DNA of 19,741 bases. Origin: Candidatus Bathyarchaeota archaeon (GTDB taxonomy: Archaea > Thermoproteota > Bathyarchaeia > 40CM-2-53-6). The stretch is taken from the NCBI GenBank assembly GCA_005882905.1, contig VBBG01000034.1, positions 1-19,741 of the forward strand, written 5' to 3'. The notes beneath the pieces are model-generated. The model had not been told where the DNA came from. It searched no databases and was given only the letters and a program-made list of their open reading frames with translations. Positions within the stretch are counted from its first letter, which is position 1. Every line of letters starts with the position of its first letter. The position numbers and the translations under genes are program-made. Positions 1 through 7,263 of this stretch are shown one piece after another.

Positions 1-120
1 GATACCGTTTCATCCACAGCAGACAAGGTCAACACTCTTGCAGTTTACATAATGATTGCCTTGGCGGTCATAGGGATGATTGTTACCACTGCAGTCTACG
101 TTAGACGACGAATAGTCTGA
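1..120 (+). CDS. C-terminal end of a membrane-anchored protein (partial)
   Basis: The frame is open from the first base of the window and ends in TGA at 118-120, so only the last 39 residues are visible. They form a polar linker (TVSSTADKVNT), one hydrophobic helix of about 20 residues (LAVYIMIALAVIGMIVTTAV) and a short basic end, YVRRRIV. This is the layout of a C-terminal stop-transfer anchor, with the bulk of the protein outside the cell and the arginines inside. That pattern is common in archaeal surface and secreted proteins. The function cannot be told from this fragment. The two small reverse-strand frames lying over it look like shadows. Confidence 0.6.
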   Translation, partial: DTVSSTADKVNTLAVYIMIALAVIGMIVTTAVYVRRRIV

Positions 121-230
121 TAAATGCAGAGCGGTCCACGACGAAACCGAAGACACAATGATCGCCAAGGGTTTCGGATAAGTAGGAACTGCGAACCCTC
201 CAAAGCTTGCGTTCAGGCTGACCGAAGACA

Positions 231-249
231 TAGGAGCTATAGCCTCCTA
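231..249. repeat. Small inverted repeat (hairpin) between the partial gene and the permease gene
   Basis: Six bases (TAGGAG) are followed by a 7-base spacer and their exact reverse complement (CTCCTA). It lies 110 bases after the upstream stop and about 55 bases before the TATA-like box of the next gene. No T-run follows, so it is not a typical terminator. It could be an operator or chance. Confidence 0.3.
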
Positions 250-299
250 GGTCTTGATTGAATAGCATCATACAGAACCCCACCCGTAATCAAGGAGAC

Positions 300-308
300 T
301 TTTTATGA
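300..308 (+). promoter_or_regulatory. TATA-like box of the permease gene
   Basis: The AT-rich stretch TTTTTATG is centred about 29 bases before the TTG start at 333 in otherwise GC-rich DNA. At the usual archaeal spacing of 25-30 bases from TATA to transcription start, the message would begin at or next to the start codon, implying a leaderless transcript. Confidence 0.5.
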
Positions 309-332
309 GCTAGCCGCGACCCAGCCCAAGGT

Positions 333-1637
333 TTGGCTCTCTCGACGAGTCTCACGGTCCTCGTGGTGGGTGTCTTCTTCGGAATCTACGGTCTGATACT
401 ATCAGACCGGTTCCACAAGCCGTCAGCTGCAGTCCTCGGTGCCACCCTTATGGTTGGTACTGGTGTGCTGAGCGAGACCGAACTCTTCTCGGCGATAAAC
501 TGGACAGCGCTAGGCGTGTTGCTCGGCATGTTCATCATCGCCTCGTCACTCCGCGAGGCCGGCTTCTTCGAATGGATGGGACTACATCTCGCCCGATCGG
601 TCGACGTCCACCCCGTCCTCATGTACGTCCTCCTACCACTCTTGACCGCTGGCATGGCCAGCCTTCTCGACATTGTCACGGTCGCCCTCTTCATCGTCCC
701 ATTGACTGTGCAGGTGTTTGACGGTCTCGGAATCGATCCCATCCCGTTTGTCATAGCCGAAGTATTAGCCGCGAACGTGGGAGGAATCGCAACAATGGTC
801 GGGGATCCGACGAACGTGATTATAGGAACCGGTCTGAATCCACCTCTCTCCTTCAACCAGTTTCTCGCAAACACTGCTCCCGTAGCGCTTGCGATTCTCG
901 CAGTGAACACTTCCATGCTATACCTGAAAAATCACGGATTCCTCCATCGAGACGCTCTCCGAAGGCATAGAGAGAGACAACCATTGCAGCTGCCCAGCCC
1001 TTCAGGGGCTGTAAAGGATCGGGGGCTTCTCCAGGTCAGCATGGTCAGCCTCGGGCTCGCCGTGAGCTTCCTCATCGTCCACACTTTCCTTGGAGTCTCA
1101 GCAGCCCTAGCAACCTTGTTGCCGTCGTTCATCATCCTGGTCTACGAATCATCCCGGCAGAGCGAGCTGCGAGATGTTCTAGGGCGGGTCGACTGGCAGG
1201 TATTCTTCTTCTTCGGTGGCCTATTCATCCTAGTTGCGGGGTTCGCGAAGACCGGGCTTCTAGTCAGTCTCGGCAACTGGCTCACCCAGCAGTCAAGCGG
1301 AAACCTTGTCCTATCGGTTACCCTCGTCTTGTGGACAACGGCCCTCATCTCTCAGATCGTCGATAACGTTCCACTCGTCACAGTCTTCATCCCCGTTATC
1401 ACGACGATGGCTGCAGTCTCAGGCATGGCGATCGCACCTCTAGCCTGGGCACTAGCTGTCGGAACGGGGATCGGGGGAATGGCAACGCCGATCGGGACCG
1501 CGTCCAACTTGGTCGCGCTGAACATTCTCAACAAGGACAGTAAGAGACTCGGCTTCGCCCGATTCGCAAAACGGTCCATACCGCTCACAATACTCGACCT
1601 CGCCATCGCCAACATGATCCTCATCCTCAGACTTTAG
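333..1637 (+). CDS. ArsB/NhaD-type permease (ion transporter superfamily, SLC13-like)
   Basis: A 434-residue polytopic membrane protein with about 11-12 hydrophobic helices in two repeated halves. The first half carries AANVGGIATMVGDPTN (GDPTN at 157-161). The second carries the pseudo-symmetric GGMATPIGTASN (about 381-392), and each half has a preceding acidic re-entrant region (SLLDIVTVALFIVP; SQIVDNVPLVTVFIP). This arrangement is known from the ArsB, NhaD, YbiR and P-protein families, which move anions or exchange sodium for protons. The substrate cannot be told from sequence: arsenite, sodium/proton exchange and dicarboxylate are all possible. No arsenic gene is adjacent. The TTG start is the first start codon after the in-frame TGA at 306-308 and fits a leaderless promoter. 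The next gene converges from the other strand. Confidence 0.85.
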   Translation: MALSTSLTVLVVGVFFGIYGLILSDRFHKPSAAVLGATLMVGTGVLSETELFSAINWTALGVLLGMFIIASSLREAGFFEWMGLHLARSVDVHPVLMYVLLPLLTAGMASLLDIVTVALFIVPLTVQVFDGLGIDPIPFVIAEVLAANVGGIATMVGDPTNVIIGTGLNPPLSFNQFLANTAPVALAILAVNTSMLYLKNHGFLHRDALRRHRERQPLQLPSPSGAVKDRGLLQVSMVSLGLAVSFLIVHTFLGVSAALATLLPSFIILVYESSRQSELRDVLGRVDWQVFFFFGGLFILVAGFAKTGLLVSLGNWLTQQSSGNLVLSVTLVLWTTALISQIVDNVPLVTVFIPVITTMAAVSGMAIAPLAWALAVGTGIGGMATPIGTASNLVALNILNKDSKRLGFARFAKRSIPLTILDLAIANMILILRL

Positions 1638-1690
1638 ATCGAGGAATGAAAAGGATCACTTGTAGGATGGCTTAAAGGGACAAAGATCGG

Positions 1691-1745
1691 ACGTTGAACG
1701 TACTAGGCTGTACATTTCCAACGTGAGGGACCCAGCTGACGGGTC
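1691..1745. repeat. Short dyads in the convergent gap after the permease and copper protein genes
   Basis: The 120-base gap between two converging stop codons holds ACGTTGAACGT (1691-1701, a 5+1+5 dyad) and GACCC-7 bases-GGGTC near its right end. They may help end transcription from either side, but neither is followed by a long T-run. Confidence 0.25.
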
Positions 1746-1757
1746 TGCCTCGGTGGT

Positions 1758-2318
1758 CTACCTCTTCTCGTTCCGTCGGTGGCGTATGATGGTTGCAAAT
1801 ATCGCTACGAGACCCGCCAAGACTGAGAGCAGTCCAACATAAGGTGCGACCAACGCGAGTCTATCCGCTGGCAGTGCTGTGCCTCCCACCGAGGATGATG
1901 GATTGACGACGAACGATCCCAGCATGGTAGCAGGATGGACCGAGCAGTAGTAGGTGTAAGTGCCGGGCGCGAAGCTGACTGTAAAGGTTAGAACGGTCGA
2001 GGTTGAGAAAAGACTGGAGCAAATGTCTGCCCCTGAACAGTCCGGGGAAGGACCGTTCTTGTCGACATCCACAAACCACTGGTGCGGAGCGCCGTCACCA
2101 CTGCTGAGCCTCAGAGTGATACTGTCTCCTTGGGTGACCGTAATGGTGGGGTTGGGCTTGCTCGTGGTGCCGTTCCATGCAGAGATGAAGCCAGTGAGTG
2201 TGATCGTATTGTTTACGCCCGCTGCCTTAGGAATGAGCATGATGCTCGTCGACGCTAGGAGTGCTGCCCCCAGCAAGAGGGCTGTGAACAGAGTTATGGA
2301 ATATCCACGGTCTATCAT
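1758..2318 (-). CDS. Secreted, membrane-anchored type 1 (blue) copper protein
   Basis: A 186-residue cupredoxin. It has an N-terminal signal helix (about 7-29), a plastocyanin/azurin-like beta domain (about 38-140) and a C-terminal anchor helix (about 154-178) followed by RHRRNEKR. A full type 1 copper site is visible: H79 in GAPHQW, then C125, H128 and M132 in YYCSVHPATM. The domain would therefore bind one copper and carry single electrons on the outer face of the membrane. An insertion between H79 and C125 holds C94 and C100, a possible disulfide. The frame stays open to 2525, but the ATG at 2318 is preferred because the signal peptide starts there and a TATA-like box lies 31 bases upstream. 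Copper proteins of this anchored type are abundant in ammonia-oxidising archaea and relatives. The partner is unknown. Confidence 0.88.
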   Translation of the reverse strand: MIDRGYSITLFTALLLGAALLASTSIMLIPKAAGVNNTITLTGFISAWNGTTSKPNPTITVTQGDSITLRLSSGDGAPHQWFVDVDKNGPSPDCSGADICSSLFSTSTVLTFTVSFAPGTYTYYCSVHPATMLGSFVVNPSSSVGGTALPADRLALVAPYVGLLSVLAGLVAIFATIIRHRRNEKR

Positions 2319-2344
2319 GCAGAAGTTCCGATCGGAGTAGGAGG

Positions 2345-2352
2345 TTAATAAG
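2345..2352 (-). promoter_or_regulatory. TATA-like box of the copper protein gene
   Basis: On the reverse strand CTTATTAA is centred about 31 bases before the ATG at 2318. The spacing predicts a leader of only a few bases. The divergent DUF47 gene starts at 2570, so the 251-base gap 2319-2569 is the shared regulatory region. Nothing else in that gap was recognisable. Confidence 0.5.
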
Positions 2353-2569
2353 ACTATGGTAGAGTACGAGCAGATAAGTTGATCGAGTAGAAAAGCGAAG
2401 TCGAGAAGGTGAGCCGACAAGGTGGAGAGTCGTGCAGAAAACTTGAACAGCGATCTAGTCCAATAGCGGAGTCGTTTCCGGTCCTCGAGGTCGAAACAGT
2501 ATTCTTTTCTATCCCTCCAGAGCACGCCCGAAGACCAGATACGAAAGATTCTCTTGAGGGTGTGAAGGC

Positions 2570-3262
2570 TTGAGTGATGTGCTCCGGCGTGTGAAGGGCT
2601 TCTTCGTGCCTGGTGAGAAGAACGCGTTTCTCCGCATTCAGGAGCTGGCCGGGCTTGCCGAGGAGGCGCTTCAACTACTCGTCAAGATACTCGCAAGCCC
2701 AAGCCACGGTCTCAAGGACATTGAGAGCCACACAGAACGAATCAACGTGTTGGAGAAGAGTGGCGATAAGATTACCCGGTCTCTTGAAGAGATGATTGGG
2801 CGAGGCTCGATGACTGGAAGTCTGGACTATGACTTCGGACGATTAGCCGACAACGTAGACAGTATTCTAGACCGGGCGCACGGTCTCTCCAGGCAGCTCC
2901 GGCGTGTGACGCGGCGTCCGTTGAGAGAGGCTAAGGAGTTCGACTCGGACATCCGGAAGGAGCAGATCAGCCTCATCGAGATAGGTCTCGCCCAGCTCCG
3001 CATGTTCAGAAAGCTATTGAACACAGCAGGCTCTGACCGGAAACAGGCGATAGACCTGGCGCGCCAGATCGAAATCCTGGAGGAGCAGGGAGACGATGTC
3101 AAGGATGCGATGCTGGACGAGATCTACGGGTCGTGGGAGAAACTAGACTACGCCTCGTTCCACAACTATCTCGAGACCACCATAGAGGCTGATGACATGC
3201 TGGATCTCTGCGAAGACGCTTCCGATCTTGTCATGGCTATCACGAAAGCTTTGGGCGCTTAG
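2570..3262 (+). CDS. DUF47 / PhoU-like phosphate transport accessory protein
   Basis: A 230-residue, almost wholly helical soluble protein of the DUF47 (PhoU-like) family. It carries two family-style acidic signatures, VLEKSGDKITRSL in the first half and EILEEQGDDVKDAMLDEIY in the second, matching the E-x3-D metal-binding pattern of PhoU three-helix bundles. It is followed after 8 bases by a PiT phosphate permease. DUF47-PiT pairs are widespread in bacteria and archaea, and the DUF47 protein is thought to control or assist the permease at the inner membrane face. The TTG at 2570 is the first possible start after the in-frame TGA at 2555-2557. A purine-rich GAGGGTG stretch lies about 8 bases upstream as a possible ribosome site. 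No clear TATA box was seen. Confidence 0.9.
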   Translation: MSDVLRRVKGFFVPGEKNAFLRIQELAGLAEEALQLLVKILASPSHGLKDIESHTERINVLEKSGDKITRSLEEMIGRGSMTGSLDYDFGRLADNVDSILDRAHGLSRQLRRVTRRPLREAKEFDSDIRKEQISLIEIGLAQLRMFRKLLNTAGSDRKQAIDLARQIEILEEQGDDVKDAMLDEIYGSWEKLDYASFHNYLETTIEADDMLDLCEDASDLVMAITKALGA

Positions 3263-3270
3263 GGCAGAGA

Positions 3271-4194
3271 ATGACCGCGCCGGTTGATACTGCCTCACTG
3301 GTACTCGCGGGTCTATTGGGCATGCTCGTAGGGGGAAACAATCTCTCTGCATGCTGCGGCACAATAATTGGAAGCGGAATGGTTCGCCGCCGATCCGGAA
3401 TACTCCTAGCAGTAGTCGGCTACATAACGGGACTGGTAATAGAGGGCCCTAAGCTCTTCCGGGTCACGGAAGTCTTCCTCCCAGCCAACACTTCCACCGG
3501 TGCCTTCGCGATCCTGTTCGCATCACTGCTAGTCTTCCTCGGAGGCGAATTCTTCAAAGTCCCCCTCTCACTCTCCAAAGCGCTCACGGGCGCAATTCTC
3601 GGCGTCAGCGCCTCTCTAGGAATACTCGGCCAGACCAGATACCTTGCCCTAATCCTCGGTTTCTGGTTCCTCGTCCCACTGGTCGCAACCGCACTGGGAG
3701 TTCTAATGATCGTCGTTGATGATCGGATGAGCCCAAGGAATCTCTGGTTCAAGCTGACACTGCTTAAGGCAGGACTGTTGCCGCTGGCATTTCTCTCCGC
3801 CTACGTTCTCGGCGTCAATACTCTCGGCCTCATCGCCGGAGTACCCTACCATCAGAGCTTCGACGCAACAATAGCTGTGGGACTAGGAGCAATCCTCGGC
3901 GCGTTTCTTCTAGGCAGAGGAGCGCTAAGAAGGCTGACGGAGGGCATATTCAGCCTCCGGTATCCCAACGCGTTCTTCGCACAACTCGTCGGGTCCGCCA
4001 CAGTCGAATTGGCCAACCAGCTCGCGGTACCATTGTCCATCACCGAGACAGTATCCTCCGGCATCATCGGATCAGGATTGGCGCGCAGGATGAGAGTCCT
4101 GAATGTCCGCAACATATTCCTCATCATATCCAGCTGGATCATCTCACCCATAGCAGGATTCCTGCTAGCCTACGTCATAACAAAGCTTCTGTAG
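3271..4194 (+). CDS. pit: PiT family inorganic phosphate permease
   Basis: A 307-residue polytopic membrane protein with about 9-10 hydrophobic helices. Both halves carry the PiT family signature in modified form: GGNNLSACCGTIIGSGMVRRR near the N-terminus and ELANQLAVPLSITETVSSGI near the C-terminus. In better known members these read like GANDxANxxG. The protein would import phosphate with protons or sodium. It is shorter than many bacterial PiT proteins because the central hydrophilic loop is brief. The ATG at 3271 lies 8 bases after the DUF47 stop, so the two genes form one operon. Charged residues are altered in both signatures (NN for ND, NQ for ND), so transport of phosphate rather than a related anion is an inference from family and context. 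Confidence 0.85.
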   Translation: MTAPVDTASLVLAGLLGMLVGGNNLSACCGTIIGSGMVRRRSGILLAVVGYITGLVIEGPKLFRVTEVFLPANTSTGAFAILFASLLVFLGGEFFKVPLSLSKALTGAILGVSASLGILGQTRYLALILGFWFLVPLVATALGVLMIVVDDRMSPRNLWFKLTLLKAGLLPLAFLSAYVLGVNTLGLIAGVPYHQSFDATIAVGLGAILGAFLLGRGALRRLTEGIFSLRYPNAFFAQLVGSATVELANQLAVPLSITETVSSGIIGSGLARRMRVLNVRNIFLIISSWIISPIAGFLLAYVITKLL

Positions 4195-4281
4195 ACCGAA
4201 GAACTATTGGGATCAGCCGAACAAGCTACACCCCAAGATACTCGAGAGGTACTGGCAGTCACTTTGACTAGTTGCATTTTG

Positions 4282-4289
4282 TTTAAAAT
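4282..4289 (+). promoter_or_regulatory. TATA-like box upstream of the 4340 gene
   Basis: TTTAAAAT stands out in the gap after the PiT gene, about 55 bases before the TTG at 4340. It predicts transcription starting near 4310 and a leader of about 30 bases. Confidence 0.5.
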
Positions 4290-4339
4290 TGCGTCGAACC
4301 ATATGAAACGACCGAGCGAAAAACGGCGAGCGTTCTAAA

Positions 4340-4810
4340 TTGGCACCCTCCTTTAACGAGGAATCTGACAAACATAGGCACGTTTCAGGCCTTGTCAAAT
4401 TTGTAATCTTAGCCCAGGCAGCTATCATACTCTCATTTACCGTCTGGACATATCAGGAATACCTGAACAACGTGTATCTCCAAGAATACATCATCAGCCT
4501 CTTCCGGACAAGCCTCATCGCAGACGCAATCTTGTCCATGGTGACAATCTCAGTATTCGCGCTCGGCACGTTCACCCTGCTTGGCTCAATGAGCAGCAGA
4601 CATCGAGAGAACGACGAATGGACCGTCTCGCCACAGCGCACAAACGAGGGCCTTGAGCTATTGTCTGTACCGTCGGTGCCCGTTCTGGACACAGTTGAAC
4701 CCCCAACCCCTAAGGCGCCGAGAACGAGCCGACGACGCCACCGGAAACCGAGAATAGACGCCGATGATCTTTATCGCTCCATGCTTCAACACGCTGACGA
4801 TGACAGATAA
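4340..4810 (+). CDS. Unknown small membrane protein: two helices plus a basic C-terminal tail
   Basis: A 156-residue protein of unrecognised family. A short polar N-terminus is followed by two membrane helices (about 18-38 and 58-83) and then a cytoplasmic-looking tail of some 70 residues. The tail is rich in proline, then strongly basic (RTSRRRHRKPR, 128-138), and ends in an acidic amphipathic stretch, IDADDLYRSMLQHADDDR. The TTG start has an AT-rich box about 55 bases upstream. An 11-codon frame at 4303-4338 just before it ends one base earlier but is probably upstream of the transcript start. The next gene encodes another two-helix protein with its charged tail at the opposite end and a similar DD-L-x-x-S motif, so the two may act together. 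No function is assigned. Confidence 0.72.
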   Translation: MAPSFNEESDKHRHVSGLVKFVILAQAAIILSFTVWTYQEYLNNVYLQEYIISLFRTSLIADAILSMVTISVFALGTFTLLGSMSSRHRENDEWTVSPQRTNEGLELLSVPSVPVLDTVEPPTPKAPRTSRRRHRKPRIDADDLYRSMLQHADDDR

Positions 4811-4927
4811 TAGTCCAACACTTCTCTCGAAGACTCGCCACCCAGAGACAATCTCAAGGCCCACGCGCTCATTTCTAACCCCCTTTAGTAACAGTAACTC
4901 GCCTGGCCTGATCACACGTTCATCGCG

Positions 4928-4944
4928 TGGACTAGGGGAGTCCA
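4928..4944. repeat. Hairpin between the two small membrane protein genes
   Basis: TGGACT and its exact reverse complement AGTCCA are separated by the 5-base loop AGGGG. The hairpin sits in the 212-base gap between 4810 and 5023, just before CAAATAG, a weak TATA-like candidate for the next gene. It may be an operator, a terminator of the upstream gene, or chance. Confidence 0.3.
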
Positions 4945-5022
4945 AATAGTCTTGGGCAGGGTCTGGTATGGTACGTCTATTCCCAAATCGGAGCAGCACT
5001 CTAAACAGATGGGAGAACGGAA

Positions 5023-5535
5023 TTGGAATCGGTCGACCAAGACTCTCCAAAGGCACGATTCCGATTCGGGTTTTCCGGTAAGCGTAAACGCGCAAAACCG
5101 CTCGAACAAACGGCTAGCCTCAGTGTCTCATCGGATGATATTCTGGATAGTCTCACAAGACAGGCGTCGTCCCAAGTAGGAGTCGGAGAACAACAGACGC
5201 AGAGCCTCGAACTGATAGGCGAAACCGATGAGCAAGGTCTGTTCTCTGAACCGACTCTCGCAACCGTGGGACATACAAGACTAGAGACGGGAAGAAATCT
5301 TGGGCGCTACGCCATTGTTCTGATGTGTCTCGGAGGACTAGCAATAGTCTGGCTCTACAGCTCCGGAAGACAAATCTTCGAGGCGATCCAATGGGACGCC
5401 ATAGTCCAGAAGACGGGAGTTCAATCGGTGTTTGCCAATCCTGCCCAGATCGCGATCATGTCCATCTTCGCAATGATAATTGCTCTCTGGATCGCGTACA
5501 GGAGAAGAGCTTCACGCCTTCAAATCCCAATCTGA
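5023..5535 (+). CDS. Unknown small membrane protein: basic N-terminal tail plus two helices
   Basis: A 170-residue protein of unrecognised family. The first 90 residues are hydrophilic and begin with a basic patch (KARFRFGFSGKRKRAKP, 10-26). Next comes an acidic amphipathic segment, SSDDILDSLTRQASSQ (37-52). Two membrane helices follow (about 95-112 and 140-159), ending in YRRRASRLQIPI. The tail motif DD-[IL]-x-x-S-[LM] also occurs in the protein encoded at 4340-4810, where the tail follows the helices instead of preceding them. The TTG at 5023 has GGGAGAACGG immediately upstream as a ribosome site, supporting the start. The gene is about 210 bases after its neighbour on the same strand, so it may be transcribed separately. 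No function is assigned. Confidence 0.72.
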   Translation: MESVDQDSPKARFRFGFSGKRKRAKPLEQTASLSVSSDDILDSLTRQASSQVGVGEQQTQSLELIGETDEQGLFSEPTLATVGHTRLETGRNLGRYAIVLMCLGGLAIVWLYSSGRQIFEAIQWDAIVQKTGVQSVFANPAQIAIMSIFAMIIALWIAYRRRASRLQIPI

Positions 5536-5555
5536 TAGTTAGTGGCTAAGCGGGA

Positions 5556-5575
5556 CTGGTCGACTGAGCGACCAG
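5556..5575. repeat. Perfect 7-bp hairpin upstream of the Nre gene
   Basis: CTGGTCG and CGACCAG are exact reverse complements with a 6-base loop, ACTGAG. The hairpin lies 20 bases after the stop of the two-helix protein gene. There is no following T-run. It is the strongest hairpin seen in the window outside the tRNA. Its position just before the far-upstream TTG at 5582 argues that this stretch is non-coding leader or intergenic DNA. Confidence 0.45.
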
Positions 5576-5776
5576 CCGGAGTTGGCGTCTGCTGCCCAAG
5601 GTTCTATGATGTCTAGATTCTTATCAAGCCGGGAACGAACAACCAGACATCCTCCCTGCGACACGGACGGGCTTCTCAGCTTCAACCTCGTCTTCAACGT
5701 TAAGAGTGGGTCAGAGCTTTGGTCTAACAGAATGCCCCATTATCAGGTCGGACATTTTTCGAGTACTGGGCGGACC

Positions 5777-7120
5777 ATGTCTACGAACATGTTCGATGGA
5801 ATGGGCAGATCGGGATGGCGACGTGAGCGCATCATCTCGACTCCTGAGACTGTCTGTCCAATGTGCAGGAGGGTCAGACGGATGTCAGGCGAACGCCGAT
5901 GTGCGATACACCTCAAAGCCGCGACCCTGGAGACTCATCACCCCGAGTTTGACACCAAGAGTATAGTCGGCTCGAGCCCGCCGGGGGTCTTTGTAGGCCG
6001 GTTTGGCTATCCGAAAGTCTTCGTCGGACCCATGGTCCCGCCCGTCTCGGGGGACACGACGATTCTTGACACGCCGGAATGGTGGATGGGTAAGGGCTTC
6101 GACGAGATCGTCGACTATCGGTACAGTCTCCTCCGCGGCTACAGCAGAGCCGACATCTTGGACGCACGTGAGGGTAGCAAGATCATCGATACATTGCAGG
6201 AGGTTGCGATGATGACAAAGCCTGTTGAGACAGAGCTAGTCCTCGCAAAGCCTCCCCGTAAGGTCTTGGACATGCGTGAGGATTCCCAACCCTTCGGCCC
6301 CATCGCGCCCCTAGCCTCCTTCCAGACCGGAAACTCTTCCGTTGACGACAGGATCGAGAAGGCATTCTACGACCGAGATCTACGAGCAGACGACGCGGTC
6401 CTCCAGCTCTACAGGGACAATGTTCTGGTGACCAGGATTCAGAGAGCCTTCAGCCTAGGCATGTTCGGTGAGGGTAAGAGGAGGAAGCTTGTACCCACCC
6501 GCTGGAGCATCACAGCAGTCGACAGCAATCTCAGCCTGAGGCTGATGTCCCGGGTCAGACACTACTCGCCCATCGGCGAGTATCGCGTCTACAAGTACAC
6601 CTATCTCGACAACGTCTACGTTGGAATCCTCACCCCCGAGAGCTGGAGGTTTGAATGGATCGAGGCCTGGTTCGAACCCGAACTCCTCGCCACAAGCTTC
6701 CCAGACGTAAACATGGACAAGGATGTTGAGACGATCGACTACACCACCCCCGGAGGATACCGGCCCGTAATGCTGGGAGACTCAGAAGGATACCGAGGAC
6801 GGAAAACCTACGCAAAACCCGGAGGCTGCTACTACTCTGCAAGACTGGCCGTCTCTGAACATCTCGACTCGATAGGAAGACAAGCCGGAGCAATAATGCT
6901 GAGAGAGATCCACCCCGGGTACATAATGCCAGTCGGGGTCTGGAATGTTAGGGAGAGCCTGCGAGCACTCCTGAAGACAAGATTCGAACGGTTCGACTCC
7001 ATGGATGGAGCGCTGAACTACGCGACGACAATACTCGAGATACCAAAACGTGGCTGGATCGAGACCTCAGCTCTTCTACAGAAGGCATACTTCCAGAGAA
7101 AAATCAGCGAGTACAACTAG
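5777..7120 (+). CDS. nreA: Archaeal Nre family DNA repair protein
   Basis: A member of the Nre family, archaeal proteins linked to DNA repair that in studied species bind the sliding clamp PCNA. The core begins with the diagnostic GRFGYPKVFVGPMVPP and ILDTPEWWMGKGFDEIVDYRYSLLRG, and continues to a well-formed C-terminal half of about 250 residues. Before it is a likely zinc site, C-x2-C-x11-C-x2-H (CPMC at about 5855-5866, then CAIH); many family members have cysteine in the last position. No clear PCNA-binding box (Q-x2-[ILM]-x2-aromatic pair) is visible at the C-terminus, which ends QKAYFQRKISEYN. The frame is open back to a TTG at 5582, but that extension looks non-coding. The ATG at 5777 (after GGGCGG) or 5789 is more likely. 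The length from 5777 is 447 residues. Confidence 0.85.
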   Translation: MSTNMFDGMGRSGWRRERIISTPETVCPMCRRVRRMSGERRCAIHLKAATLETHHPEFDTKSIVGSSPPGVFVGRFGYPKVFVGPMVPPVSGDTTILDTPEWWMGKGFDEIVDYRYSLLRGYSRADILDAREGSKIIDTLQEVAMMTKPVETELVLAKPPRKVLDMREDSQPFGPIAPLASFQTGNSSVDDRIEKAFYDRDLRADDAVLQLYRDNVLVTRIQRAFSLGMFGEGKRRKLVPTRWSITAVDSNLSLRLMSRVRHYSPIGEYRVYKYTYLDNVYVGILTPESWRFEWIEAWFEPELLATSFPDVNMDKDVETIDYTTPGGYRPVMLGDSEGYRGRKTYAKPGGCYYSARLAVSEHLDSIGRQAGAIMLREIHPGYIMPVGVWNVRESLRALLKTRFERFDSMDGALNYATTILEIPKRGWIETSALLQKAYFQRKISEYN

Positions 7121-7263
7121 ACGGGTTCATTTCCTCGACATCGCTTTCCTCTGCATGCTGGTCGGAGTAAATCTATGATCCGGCTGCCTATAATCTATGT
7201 TTCTTCAGAAACGTGATTTGGCTCTAGAAGAGAGTAGGAAAAAATGGGGTGTTGACGGCTTGT

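Noticed and set aside
386..916. 176-residue reverse-strand frame over the permease gene
   Set aside because: It is the antisense shadow of a conserved membrane protein: low hydrophobicity pattern, no domain, and the forward frame has clear family motifs.
2319..2525. 69-residue N-terminal extension of the copper protein frame
   Set aside because: A signal peptide begins exactly at the internal ATG (2318) and a TATA-like box lies inside the extension.
4658..5109. Overlapping reverse- and forward-strand frames in the gap between the two small membrane protein genes
   Set aside because: None has a start signal, domain or hydrophobic pattern, and several overlap each other in different frames.
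5582..5776. N-terminal extension of the Nre protein from the TTG at 5582
   Set aside because: The 65 extra residues look like translated non-coding DNA, resemble no Nre N-terminus I know, and begin beside a perfect hairpin; the zinc site follows soon after the ATG at 5777.
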